Source: Streptomyces sp. NL15-2K
Lineage (GTDB): Bacteria > Actinomycetota > Actinomycetes > Streptomycetales > Streptomycetaceae
NCBI RefSeq assembly: GCF_030551255.1
Contig: NZ_CP130630.1
Location: 3,019,501 to 3,083,500 of the forward strand
Direction of reading: 5' to 3'
Length of the DNA: 64,000 bases
In this document: in pieces, positions 25,940 to 33,959 of the stretch
How positions within the stretch are numbered: the stretch's first letter is position 1
Layout: every line of letters begins with the position of its first letter
Position numbers and translations under genes: made by a program
The notes under the pieces: generated by a model
Database searches by the model: none
What the model saw: only the letters and a program-made list of their open reading frames with translations
Told to the model about the DNA's origin: nothing

Positions 25940-26716
25940 CTAGGACTCGGGCTGCTGCTTCGCCGCCTGATCCTTCGCCGCCTGCGTGAGCGCGGCCTTC
26001 GCCGCCTTCTCCGCCTCCCTCTCGGCCTTCGCCGCCTCCGCGATCTGCCGCTTGGCGGCCGTCGCGTACATGTCGACGTACTCCTGGCCGGAGAGCTTCA
26101 TGATCTCGTACATGACCTCGTCGGTCAGCGCGCGCAGCACGAAACGGTCGTGCTCCATGCCCTGGTAGCGGCTGAAGTCCAGCGGCTCACCGATGCGGAT
26201 GCCCGGCCGCATCAGCTTGGGCATCACCTTCCCCGGCGGCTGGATCTTCTCCGTGTCGATCATGGCGACCGGGATCACGGGCGCGCCGGTGGCGAGCGCC
26301 ACGCGCGCGAGGCCTCCCGGCTTGCCGCGGTACAGGCGGCCGTCGGGCGAGCGCGTGCCCTCCGGGTAGATGCCGAACAGCTCACCGCGCTCCAGCACCT
26401 CTATGCCGGCCTTGATGGCCGCCTCGCCCGCGCCACGCGCGCCGGAGCGGTCCACGGGGAGCTGGCCGAGGCCCTTGAAGAAGGCGGCCGTCAGCCGGCC
26501 CTTCACGCCGGGCGTGGTGAAGTACTCGGCCTTCGCGATGAAGGTGACCTTGCGGTCGAGGACCGCGGGCAGGAAGAACGAGTCCGAGAAGGACAGGTGG
26601 TTGCTCGCCAGGATCGCGGGGCCCTCGGCCGGGATGTGCTCGATGCCTTCCACCCAGGGCCTGAAGGCAGCCTTCAGCGGCCCTCCGACGGTCAGCTTCA
26701 TCGCGCCGTACAACAA
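25940..26716 (-). CDS. 1-acylglycerol-3-phosphate acyltransferase (PlsC family)
   Basis: Acylates lysophosphatidate in phospholipid synthesis at the membrane; 258 residues. It has the catalytic block SNHLSFSDSFFLP (NHxxxxD), VDRSGARG, and LFGIYPEGTRSPDGRLYRGK. The last 40 residues are a charged Ala/Lys/Glu coiled-coil-like tail. TTG at 26714-26716 is chosen because AGGAGG lies seven bases upstream; the ATG five codons later has no ribosome site. Confidence 0.93.
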   Translation of the reverse strand: MLYGAMKLTVGGPLKAAFRPWVEGIEHIPAEGPAILASNHLSFSDSFFLPAVLDRKVTFIAKAEYFTTPGVKGRLTAAFFKGLGQLPVDRSGARGAGEAAIKAGIEVLERGELFGIYPEGTRSPDGRLYRGKPGGLARVALATGAPVIPVAMIDTEKIQPPGKVMPKLMRPGIRIGEPLDFSRYQGMEHDRFVLRALTDEVMYEIMKLSGQEYVDMYATAAKRQIAEAAKAEREAEKAAKAALTQAAKDQAAKQQPES

Positions 26717-26814
26717 CCGAGTGCCTCCTGTGTCTATGGATCAGACCTTAACCCGGAGCACCGTCAAAGAACCCGACGGCCCTGGTCGGTGTCAGTGCGG
26801 TCGCGTACGGTGAG

Positions 26815-26868
26815 TCACACCTGGACTTTGAATCACGCCTGGACTTGAACCACACCGGACTTTGCTCA
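26815..26868 (+). repeat. Three degenerate 17-18 bp repeats
   Basis: Units of the form TCACRCCTGGACTTTGAA occur three times with small changes just upstream of the hydrolase gene. They may be part of its promoter or simple slippage. Confidence 0.5.
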
Positions 26869-26878
26869 CGCCCCTCTC

Positions 26879-27676
26879 ATGAACAGGAGACCGAAGGTGC
26901 CGGTCCTGCCCGGAGCCGAGCCGTTCCGCCATGAGGGCGGAGAGGCGGGTGTCCTCCTCTGCCATGGTTTCACCGGTTCCCCCCAGTCGCTGCGCCCCTG
27001 GGCGGAGTATCTCGCCGAGCGCGGCCTGACCGTCGCGCTGCCGCTGCTGCCCGGGCACGGCACGCGCTGGGAGGACATGCAGCTCACCGGCTGGCAGGAC
27101 TGGTACGCGGAGGTGGACCGCGAGCTGCGCGCCCTGCGGGAGCGCTGCACGCGGGTGTTCGTGGCGGGCCTGTCGATGGGCGCCACGCTGGCCCTGCGGC
27201 TCGCGGCCAAGCACGGGGACGCGGTGGACGGCATCGTGGTCGTCAACCCCGCCAACCGCATGCACGGCCTGGCCGCGTACGCCCTTCCGGTGGCCCACCA
27301 CGTCGTCCGCGCGACGAAGGGCATCGCCAATGACATCGCCAAGGAGGGCAGCGTCGAGCTGGGGTACGACCGGGTGCCGCTGCGCGCCGCGCACTCCCTG
27401 CGCGCCTTCTTCCGGCTGGTCGACGGCGAGCTTCCGCAGGTCACTCAGCCGCTGCTGGTCCTGCGCAGCGCCCAGGACCACGTGGTACCGGCGGCCGACG
27501 CCGCGCGCGTGCTGAGCCGGGTGTCGTCGACGGACGTACAGGAGATCGTGCTGGAACAGAGTTACCACGTCGCGACGTTGGACCACGACGCGGACCGGAT
27601 CTTCGAGGAGAGCCTCGCGTTCATCGGCCGGCTCGCACCCGTCATCGGCAAGGAAGGGACGGCCGCACGTGGCTGA
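26879..27676 (+). CDS. Alpha/beta hydrolase, Est30-like carboxylesterase
   Basis: A 265-residue serine hydrolase. The nucleophile elbow is GLSMG, the oxyanion region VLLCHGFTGSPQSLRPWAEY, the acid lies in SAQDHVVPA and the catalytic His in SYHVATLDHD. This pattern matches carboxylesterase/monoacylglycerol lipase enzymes such as Est30. The ATG at 26879 is used. It is divergent from the acyltransferase and overlaps the next gene by eight bases, suggesting one transcript. Confidence 0.9.
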   Translation: MNRRPKVPVLPGAEPFRHEGGEAGVLLCHGFTGSPQSLRPWAEYLAERGLTVALPLLPGHGTRWEDMQLTGWQDWYAEVDRELRALRERCTRVFVAGLSMGATLALRLAAKHGDAVDGIVVVNPANRMHGLAAYALPVAHHVVRATKGIANDIAKEGSVELGYDRVPLRAAHSLRAFFRLVDGELPQVTQPLLVLRSAQDHVVPAADAARVLSRVSSTDVQEIVLEQSYHVATLDHDADRIFEESLAFIGRLAPVIGKEGTAARG

Positions 27677-28295
27677 GCACGACTCCGACCGCGAGAACCG
27701 CGAGGACCGCGAACCGGACGAGCAGCACGTCCCCTTCGACGAGGACGCCGCCTGGGCCGCGATCGTCGCGGGGTACGGCGAGGAGCCGCCGGACCCGCCG
27801 GGCGCCAAGCCCTTCAAGTCGGTCGAGGACCTGGCGCTGCTGGAACCCGAGACGAACGGCGACGGGCCCGGGGAGACCAAGGAACCCAAGGATTCCCAGG
27901 ACTCCAAGGGGTCGAAGGACTCGAAGGACCCCGAGGGGGACGCGCCCGCGAAGCCGCTGGGCGGATCCGTCTCCTTCGCGCCCGGTGTCGGCCCCCGCGA
28001 CTACAGCGCGCCCGAGCCGGCCGAGGAGGACTTCGACGAGGACGACGAGGGCCACTTCGTACCGCCGGAGCCGCCCCCGCTGCCCGCCGCCGACACCACC
28101 GCGAAGTTCGCCTGGCTGGGCGTGCTCGGCGGGCCGGTTCTGCTCCTGCTGGCGGTGCTGCTCGGCTGGGAGATGACCTGGTGGCTGGCCACGGTCGGCA
28201 TCGGCGGCTTCCTGGGCGGCTTCGCCACGCTGGTGATGCGGATGCGGACGGACGACGAGGACGACGACGAACCAGGACGCGGAGCGGTCGTCTAG
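27669..28295 (+). CDS. Acidic protein with C-terminal membrane helices
   Basis: A 208-residue protein of unknown function. The N-terminal 140 residues are charged and disordered (Asp/Glu/Lys/Pro-rich, with KDSQDSKGSKDSKDPEGD). Two transmembrane helices follow (WLGVLGGPVLLLLAVLLGW; WWLATVGIGGFLGGFATLVM), then an acidic tail DDEDDDEPGRG. GTG at 27669 overlaps the hydrolase stop. It ends in a CTAG-containing short repeat. Confidence 0.85.
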   Translation: MAEHDSDRENREDREPDEQHVPFDEDAAWAAIVAGYGEEPPDPPGAKPFKSVEDLALLEPETNGDGPGETKEPKDSQDSKGSKDSKDPEGDAPAKPLGGSVSFAPGVGPRDYSAPEPAEEDFDEDDEGHFVPPEPPPLPAADTTAKFAWLGVLGGPVLLLLAVLLGWEMTWWLATVGIGGFLGGFATLVMRMRTDDEDDDEPGRGAVV

Positions 28296-28352
28296 CGAGG
28301 CGGTCGTCCAGCGAGGCGGTCGTCCAGGTCGTCCAGCCGGGCGGTCGTCTAG
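28281..28352. repeat. Short tandem repeat between convergent genes
   Basis: Units of about 16 bp (GGCGGTCGTCYAGCGA) recur four times. The first carries the TAG stop of the acidic membrane protein, and the last, read on the minus strand, the TAG stop of the nuclease gene. Confidence 0.8.
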
Positions 28353-29101
28353 CCGGCCGGAATTCTGAGGGCGGCCAGGACCGGAAGGTGGTCCGTGGCT
28401 GCCCTCAAGTCGCTCTCCGTCACCCCTGGGTGCCCAAGGGGCACTCCGCAGCCCAGTACCTCGATGCCCTTCGTGGCGAAGATCGCGTCGATGCGCTGAG
28501 CGGGGGCGGTGCGGGTCCAGGTGTCCTCGCTGCCCCAGGGGGCCGTGGCCCAGCAGTCCTGGAGGCCCTCGGTGAGACGGGCGAAGGTGCGGCCGGCGGG
28601 GCGTTCGTTGAGGTCGCCGCCCGCGACCGCGTGCTCCACGCCCATCCCGGCGAGCCGGTCGAGGAGCATGCCGCCCTGCTCGTACCGTTCGTCCTGCCGC
28701 AGCGAGAGGTGGCAGCTCAGCACGCCGAGCCGGGCGCCGCCGAACCGTACGACCGCGGTCGCGAAGCCGCGCCGGTGCTCTCCCGGAGTGAGCGGCAGCA
28801 GGACGTCCTCGGTGCGCTCGACGGTCGCCCGCAGCGAGCAGAGGATCGCCGGGCCCGCGGCCGTGCCGCCCCCGGTGAGGATCACCTGCCCGGACGCCGC
28901 CGCGAGCCGGGCCAGCTTCTTGCGCCAGCGGAAGAAGCGGGGGGCTTCTTGCACGAGGACCAGGTCGGGGGCGCAGGCGGTGATCACGCGGGCGAGGGCG
29001 TGGGTGTCGTCGCGCATAGAGCGGATGTTGTAGCTGAGGACGCGGATGACGGCTGAACCGTCGGATTCGGTATGGGAGGTGGGGAGTGGGGGCGTCGCCA
29101 T
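28349..29101 (-). CDS. Endonuclease/exonuclease/phosphatase family protein
   Basis: A 250-residue EEP-fold hydrolase. It has VLSYNIRSMRDD, LVLVQEAPRF with the metal-binding Glu, LGVLSCHLSLRQDE, VAGGDLNERPAG, RIDAIFATKGIEV and SDLRAATDHLPVLAAL with the final catalytic His. The substrate (DNA, sphingolipid or inositol phosphate) cannot be told. No signal peptide is seen. ATG at 29099-29101 is used. Confidence 0.9.
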   Translation of the reverse strand: MATPPLPTSHTESDGSAVIRVLSYNIRSMRDDTHALARVITACAPDLVLVQEAPRFFRWRKKLARLAAASGQVILTGGGTAAGPAILCSLRATVERTEDVLLPLTPGEHRRGFATAVVRFGGARLGVLSCHLSLRQDERYEQGGMLLDRLAGMGVEHAVAGGDLNERPAGRTFARLTEGLQDCWATAPWGSEDTWTRTAPAQRIDAIFATKGIEVLGCGVPLGHPGVTESDLRAATDHLPVLAALRIPAG

Positions 29102-29171
29102 GCCGTCAAGATACGCGGTGACTGTCCACCGTAGGCAACAAAAGGTTGTGCGTCGACTGCGGGTCCGTGGG

Positions 29172-29234
29172 GGCTGGTCGCGCCCACGCGGCGGAGCCGC
29201 ATAATGTGACAGCCCCGCGCCCCTATGGGGCGCG
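29172..29234 (-). terminator. Terminator hairpin after glkA, common Streptomyces repeat
   Basis: The perfect stem CGCGCCCC-TAT-GGGGCGCG (29216-29234) lies 30 bp beyond the glkA stop. It is joined to a GCGGAGCCGC-containing block that I recognise as a widely dispersed Streptomyces intergenic sequence. Confidence 0.75.
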
Positions 29235-29263
29235 AAGAACTGCCGTACCTCGAAAAGTCGCCG

Positions 29264-30217
29264 TTACATGATCGGGTCGGGCTCCCGGGCCAGGTCCGCC
29301 GCCCCCACCAGCCCGGCCTCGTTGCCCAGCTGCGCCGCGATCACGTCCGCGACCGGGCGCCAGTTGCCGCCGACCAGCCAGCGCTTGTAGGACTTGCGGA
29401 TCGGGTCGAGGACCAGGTCGCCCTCGTCGGAGAGGCCGCCGCCGACGATGAAGGCGGAAGGGTCGAAGAGGGAGGCGAGGTCGGCGAGGCCGGCGCCGGC
29501 CCAGCGGGCGAGCTCGCGGTAGGAGTCGACGGCGACCGGGTCGCCCTGGCGGGCGGCCATGGAGATGTGCTTGCCCTCGATGCCCTCGGGGCTGCCGTCA
29601 CCGAGGGACAGCAGCACCTCGGCGCGCTCGGGGGTGGCGTTGGCGCGCTGCCGGGCGTATCTCACCAGCGCGCGCCCCGAGGCGTACTGCTCCCAGCAGC
29701 CCTGCGAGCCGCAGCCGCACAGCAGGCCGTCCGGGACCATGCGGATGTGGCCGAACTCGGCGGCCACGCCGAAGTGGCCGCGGCGCAGCTTGTTGCCGAT
29801 GATGATGCCGCCGCCCAGGCCGGTGCCGAGCGTGATGCAGATGACGTTGCGGTGGCCCTTGCCGGCGCCGAACTTGTACTCGCCCCACGCGGCCGCGTTG
29901 GCGTCGTTCTCCACGACGACCGGGAGGCCCACGCGGGCCTCGACCTTCTCCTTCAGCGGCTCCTGGCGCCAGTCGATGTTGGGCGCGAAGTAGACCGTGG
30001 AGCGCTGACGGTTGACGTAACCGGCGGCGCCGATACCCACGCCGACGATCTCGTGCCCGGCGCGCGCGCCCTCCACCGCCGAGGCGATGGCGTCCACGAT
30101 GGCCTCGGGCGTGCTGGGGGTCGGCACCTTGTGGGTCGAGAGGATGTTGCCTTCCTCGTCGACCACGCCGGCCGCGATCTTCGTGCCGCCGATGTCGACG
30201 CCGATGGTGAGTCCCAT
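29264..30217 (-). CDS. glkA: Glucokinase, ROK family
   Basis: ATP-dependent glucose phosphorylation, 317 residues, the same length as S. coelicolor GlkA, the main mediator of glucose repression there. Motifs are LTIGVDIGGTKIAAGVVDEE (phosphate loop), ENDANAAAWGE (catalytic Asp), TLGTGLGGGIIIGNKLRRG and the ROK zinc motif GLLCGCGSQGCWEQYASG. ATG at 30215-30217 is used. The DUF5304 gene just upstream is the homologue of SCO2127, reported to influence glucokinase and glucose repression. Confidence 0.97.
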   Translation of the reverse strand: MGLTIGVDIGGTKIAAGVVDEEGNILSTHKVPTPSTPEAIVDAIASAVEGARAGHEIVGVGIGAAGYVNRQRSTVYFAPNIDWRQEPLKEKVEARVGLPVVVENDANAAAWGEYKFGAGKGHRNVICITLGTGLGGGIIIGNKLRRGHFGVAAEFGHIRMVPDGLLCGCGSQGCWEQYASGRALVRYARQRANATPERAEVLLSLGDGSPEGIEGKHISMAARQGDPVAVDSYRELARWAGAGLADLASLFDPSAFIVGGGLSDEGDLVLDPIRKSYKRWLVGGNWRPVADVIAAQLGNEAGLVGAADLAREPDPIM

Positions 30218-30289
30218 GAATCCCTCAGTTTCGGTCGAGCCCCGCTACGGCCAACCGTACCCGAGGCCCTGCCGTCGGCTTCCCGTCGT

Positions 30290-30385
30290 CCGAATGGAGG
30301 ACGGCCCCGTGGACGGCCCCGTGGACGGCCCAGAGGATGGCCCGGTGGACGGCCCAGCGGACGGCCCGAAGGACGGACCCGGCGA
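30290..30385. repeat. Degenerate 12-bp tandem repeat
   Basis: Seven or so units of GTGGACGGCCCC with changes lie between the DUF5304 stop and the glkA start region. They could encode Asp-Gly-Pro-Val repeats in one frame but have no start or gene context. Confidence 0.85.
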
Positions 30386-30402
30386 CTATGGGGATCCCCG
30401 CG

Positions 30403-30936
30403 TCAGTCCAGGTCGATGCGCTGGCCGGGACCGGCCTCGTCGCCCGGGTCGCGGCGGGCCTCGTCCAGGTCGCGCGGGTCGGTCTCGCGGCTCGTCCAGC
30501 GCTGCTCCTGGGCCTGGACGGCGGAGCGGTAGGCGGCGAGCAGTTCGTTCCCGGCGGCGGCGAGATGGTCGAAGACGTCCGGATTGCGTTCGATGACGGG
30601 CTCGACGGCCGCCTTGGCCTGCTGCACGACCTGCTTGACCACCTGCTGGGCGGCGGGCCCGGCGACCGCGCCGAACAGCGGGGACTGCAGGCCGGACAGC
30701 TTGTCCGCGACGGTGTCGACGAGCTTGCGCAGCTCCTCGGCGGCCGAGCCCGGCGGCGGGCCGTACTCGGCACGGCGGCGGGCCTTCTCGGCCGCGAGGT
30801 CCTCGGCGCACGCCGTCGCCCAGGCGTCGGCATCGGTCGCCCGCACCTCGTCGACGGCCTCGCTCTTTCCCCCACTCTCGACTTCGCTCGAGCGGGGGGA
30901 CCCCCACGCGTCGGACGGGGGGAGCTCTTCGCTCAT
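30403..30936 (-). CDS. DUF5304 protein, SCO2127-like
   Basis: A 177-residue cytoplasmic protein of unknown mechanism, with Asp/Glu/Ala-rich helices (DAWATACAEDLAAEKARRRA; ELRKLVDTVADKLSGLQSPL; VKQVVQQAKAAVEPVIERNP). Its homologue beside glkA in S. coelicolor has been linked to carbon catabolite repression. Residues about 11-23 (AWGSPRSSEVESGG) are encoded by a dispersed REP-like hairpin (30869-30905), so part of the N-terminus is not ancestral. ATG at 30934-30936 is used. Confidence 0.85.
   Translation of the reverse strand: MSEELPPSDAWGSPRSSEVESGGKSEAVDEVRATDADAWATACAEDLAAEKARRRAEYGPPPGSAAEELRKLVDTVADKLSGLQSPLFGAVAGPAAQQVVKQVVQQAKAAVEPVIERNPDVFDHLAAAGNELLAAYRSAVQAQEQRWTSRETDPRDLDEARRDPGDEAGPGQRIDLD
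30869..30905. repeat. REP-like hairpin inside the DUF5304 gene
   Basis: CCCCCACTCTCG, a CTTCG loop and CTCGAGCGGGGG, then ACCCCC. The same sequence, inverted, lies at 41330-41366 inside another palindromic element. It is therefore a dispersed repeat that has entered a coding region in frame. Confidence 0.85.
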
Positions 30937-30993
30937 GACGGACTCCTGACTACGGTTCGTCTCTACGACGTTACCCGAACGGGCGTACCCGGT

Positions 30994-32163
30994 TCACTGT
31001 GTCTGCGGCCATAGCCGCGGGTCCGGCGCGAAACGGATCCGCAGCACGTCCTCGCGCAGGGCGGCCCCCGCGACGGCGCACCGGCGCAGGGCGGACGGCA
31101 GCGGAACGATCCGGCGGAACTGCCCCGCGGTGACGAGGAGTTCGTCGCCGCGCCGGATGAGGTCCAGCTCGTCGCGTATCGCGCCGGGCAGCGGGATGTG
31201 CCAGACCAGCACGCCGTCCCCGGCGAGCCGGTCGACGACGGGCCACTCGACGGTGTCGGGCTCGGCCTCGAGACCCGGGACGCCCAGGTCGGACAGGTCG
31301 TCGACACCGCGCGGGTCGCGGCCGAGGTGGGCGACGGTCCGGACGTCGTACGACGCCTGCCACTCGTCCAGCGTTTTGCGCTGCTGCGCGACCGGCCCGG
31401 CGAGCCAGCTGTCGGCCCCCGCCTCGGGGAGCACCCGGCTCGCCACCAGGAAGTCCGGGCGCAGGCCGCGCAGGGCGAGGCCGAGGGTGGCGTCGCGTAC
31501 GGCGTCGGCGCCGGCCGGGGAGGGCTCGGCGACCAGCCGTACGACGGTGTTCCGGTCCGCGACGACCGCCTCGACGGCGGCGAGCTCCAGGTCCCAGCGG
31601 GCGGCCGTCTCGTACAGCCACTCCGCGGGCATGGGGACGCCGGCCAGCCGGCCGAGGACGGGGCGCAGGGCGCGGGCGGCCTGACGTTCGGACGGGAGCA
31701 GGCGGCGAAGGTAGCGGCGCAGCTCCTCCGGGAGGGCGAGGAGGGCGAGGGCCTGGGGCGTGGGGGGCAGGTCCACGACGAGCAGGTCGTGTGCCTCGGC
31801 GAGGGTCGCGTCCCGCAGCGCGCGGAGCAGGGTGAGTTCCTCGGCGCCGGGGAGGGGGGTGACCTCTTCGGGGTCCAGGCGGGAGGCGCCGAGCAGGTCG
31901 AGGACGGAGGACGCGCGTTCCTGGAAGGCGGCGAGGTCGGCGCGGAAGCCGGTGGCCGCGTCGGGGCGCCAGGCGGTGAGGTTGGCGGCGGCCTCCGTCG
32001 GCGCCGGGCCCGTCGGTGTGCCGAGTACCGCGCCGAGGGTGTCGGTGCGGTCGGCGCTCAGGACAAGGGTCCGGGCGCCGACGCTCGCGGCGGCGAGGGC
32101 GGTGGCGGCGGCGACGGTGGTACGGCCGCTGCCGCCGGGGCCCGTGATCAGGATGGTGCGCAT
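30994..32163 (-). CDS. ArsA/GET3-like ATPase
   Basis: A 389-residue P-loop ATPase of the SIMIBI/ArsA class. It has a deviant Walker A (ILITGPGGSGRTTVAAATA), a Walker B-like LLVVDLPPTPQALALLALP and a C-terminal small beta domain (LVWHIPLPGAIRDELDLIRR; DELLVTAGQFRRIVPLPSAL). Actinobacterial members are often annotated as anion-transporting ATPases without an arsenite role; no ars genes are near. It lies between the DUF5304 and SRPBCC genes on the same strand. Confidence 0.87.
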   Translation of the reverse strand: MRTILITGPGGSGRTTVAAATALAAASVGARTLVLSADRTDTLGAVLGTPTGPAPTEAAANLTAWRPDAATGFRADLAAFQERASSVLDLLGASRLDPEEVTPLPGAEELTLLRALRDATLAEAHDLLVVDLPPTPQALALLALPEELRRYLRRLLPSERQAARALRPVLGRLAGVPMPAEWLYETAARWDLELAAVEAVVADRNTVVRLVAEPSPAGADAVRDATLGLALRGLRPDFLVASRVLPEAGADSWLAGPVAQQRKTLDEWQASYDVRTVAHLGRDPRGVDDLSDLGVPGLEAEPDTVEWPVVDRLAGDGVLVWHIPLPGAIRDELDLIRRGDELLVTAGQFRRIVPLPSALRRCAVAGAALREDVLRIRFAPDPRLWPQTQ

Positions 32164-32221
32164 GGGGCTGAACCGTAACGGATGTTGAGGTTCAGCCCCG
32201 TTTCCGCCGCAGCGGGGAGGA

Positions 32222-32665
32222 CTACTTGCTCCCCGACTCCACCCTCTTCTTCAGCCCCGCCAGCGCCCGGTCGATGATGACCTTCTCGGCTTTCCTCTTG
32301 ATCATGCCGAGCATGGGGATCTTGACGTCGACCGTCAGCTGGTAGGTGACCTCCGTGGCGCCCGCGCCCGCGGGCTTCAGGAGGTAGGAGCCGTCGAGGG
32401 AGCGGAGCATCTGGGACTTCACCAGGGTCCAGGAGACCTCGTGGTCGCCGGTCCAGGTGTAGCCGAGGACCTGGTCGTCCTTGATGGCGCCGGCGTCCAT
32501 GACGAGGCGGACCTCTTCGGCGCGCCCCTGACTGTCCGTCGCCAGGACCTCGGCCTCCTTCACCTCACCGGTCCAGTCCGGATAGCGGGCGAAGTCGGCG
32601 ATCACCGCCATGACGTCGGCCGGTGCCGCCTCGATCGTGATGCTCGAGCTGGTGTGTTCCGCCAT
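32222..32665 (-). CDS. SRPBCC (polyketide cyclase/START-like) protein
   Basis: A 147-residue helix-grip protein: SSITIEAAPADVMAVIADFA, RYPDWTGEVKEAEVLA, YTWTGDHEVSWTLVKSQMLR, YLLKPAGAGATEVTYQLTVD and a C-terminal amphipathic helix. It probably binds a hydrophobic ligand. The ATG at 32663-32665 is used. It lies 58 bp upstream of the ATPase gene and may share its transcript. Confidence 0.9.
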   Translation of the reverse strand: MAEHTSSSITIEAAPADVMAVIADFARYPDWTGEVKEAEVLATDSQGRAEEVRLVMDAGAIKDDQVLGYTWTGDHEVSWTLVKSQMLRSLDGSYLLKPAGAGATEVTYQLTVDVKIPMLGMIKRKAEKVIIDRALAGLKKRVESGSK

Positions 32666-32821
32666 CGCCGTGGCTCCTCCAGATACGGGCCGGTAGTCCG
32701 TCACCGTGCGCAGACCTGCGCGCGAGTGTGCAGCGTGAAGGCTACCGCGCAGGCGACCGGCCGACTTCACCCCCGTCCGCCCGCGTCACCAGCATGTCGT
32801 CGTGAGACCCGGCGCGGACGC

Positions 32822-33619
32822 TCACCATTGGAGCGCCCACGGCTTCCCGGACCCCGCGAAGTGCCCCACGTTCACGCATTCGGTCGCCCCGATCCGCATC
32901 CGTCGCACCAGCGGCTGGTGGACGTGGCCGAAGAGCGAATACCGGGGCCGGGTGCGGCGGATGGCGTCCAGCAGCGCGCGGCTGCCCCGCTCGAAGCGGC
33001 GCGCCACGGTGTCGTAGACGAGTTCCGGCACCTCCGGCGGGATGTGCGTGCACAGCACGTCGACCTCGCCCACCGCCTCGATCTTCGCCGCGTACTCCTC
33101 GTCGCTGATCTCGTACGGCGTCCGCATCGGCGTCCTGAGCCCGCCGCCGACGAAGCCGAAGACCCAGCCGCCGATCTCGGCCCGCTCCCCGTCCAGCACG
33201 GTCGTGCCCGGACCGGCGTATTCAGGCCACAAAGGCGGCATGTCGACATTGCCGTAGGTGGCGTACGTCGGCGTGGGGAACGCGGCGAACATCTCGGCGT
33301 ACTGCTTGCGCACCGCCTGCTCGATCAGTCCGGCCCGGTCGCCGTCGATCCCCGCCCACAGCCGGGCCCCGAACTCGCGCGCCTCCTCGTAGCGCCGGGC
33401 GGTGCGCAGCGCGACGATCCGGTCGGCGTTCTCGGCGCCGAACAGGTCGGGGAAGATGCCGCGCGAGTGGTCGGCGTAGTCGAGGAAGAGGACCAGGTCA
33501 CCCAGACAGATCAGGGCGTCCGCCCCGTCGCCGGCGCGGGCCAGGTCACGGGCGTTGCCATGCACGTCGCTGACCACATGCACGCGCGCCCTGCGGTTTC
33601 CGGCTGGTGTGGGTGCCAT
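32822..33619 (-). CDS. Metallophosphoesterase
   Basis: A 265-residue calcineurin-like phosphoesterase with VHVVSDVHGNARDL (DxH), LICLGDLVLFLDY (GD), TYATYGNVDMP (GN[HV]-type), VLCTHIPPE and LFGHVHQPLVRRM (GHxH). Two metals would be held by these ligands; the substrate is unknown. ATG at 33617-33619 is used, with a TTG three codons earlier possible. Confidence 0.9.
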   Translation of the reverse strand: MAPTPAGNRRARVHVVSDVHGNARDLARAGDGADALICLGDLVLFLDYADHSRGIFPDLFGAENADRIVALRTARRYEEAREFGARLWAGIDGDRAGLIEQAVRKQYAEMFAAFPTPTYATYGNVDMPPLWPEYAGPGTTVLDGERAEIGGWVFGFVGGGLRTPMRTPYEISDEEYAAKIEAVGEVDVLCTHIPPEVPELVYDTVARRFERGSRALLDAIRRTRPRYSLFGHVHQPLVRRMRIGATECVNVGHFAGSGKPWALQW

Positions 33620-33677
33620 GACGATCAAGCGTAAGCGTGTGCGGCATACGTGAACAGTGGCGACAGGACCTGCGGTT

Positions 33678-33691
33678 ACTGGCCAGTCAGT
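33678..33691. promoter_or_regulatory. Possible TetR operator upstream of fadD
   Basis: ACTGGCCAGTCAGT matches 13 of 14 bases of ACTGACCAGTCAGT, the core of the palindrome before the YhgE/TetR unit. It lies about 270 bp before the ligase start. Confidence 0.5.
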
Positions 33692-33708
33692 TAGTGCCTG
33701 GACTACTG

Positions 33709-33758
33709 TGCGTTCAAGAACACCAATCTGTTATGCGTTCAGGAACACCAATCTGTGT
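33709..33758 (+). repeat. 25-bp tandem repeat in fadD promoter
   Basis: TGCGTTCARGAACACCAATC plus five bases is repeated head to tail, with about three differences. A short, moderately AT-rich direct repeat here could be a pair of regulator-binding sites. Confidence 0.75.
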
Positions 33759-33959
33759 GACGCAGCGAACATCTCGCCGGGCCCCCTGTCGAAGAAGCCA
33801 TACCGGCGGGTAACGTCCGGGCAGTCCAGTCGTGCTCTGGAATTCAACCACCGTGCCTCCACGGCCCGGGGTGAGGCCCTTGAGCACCTGCCCGAGCCTT
33901 GGACCGACCGTCGCATCACACCACGTCGTGGCGCCGGCGCCCTATGAGGAGCAGCAGTC

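Larger units (their letters stand above)
33620..33959 (+). other. Promoter region of the acyl-CoA ligase gene
   Basis: These 340 bp hold no gene. They contain ACTGGCCAGTCAGT (33678-33691), one base different from the TetR operator core at 1532-1545, and a 25-bp tandem duplication (33709-33758). Confidence 0.7.
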
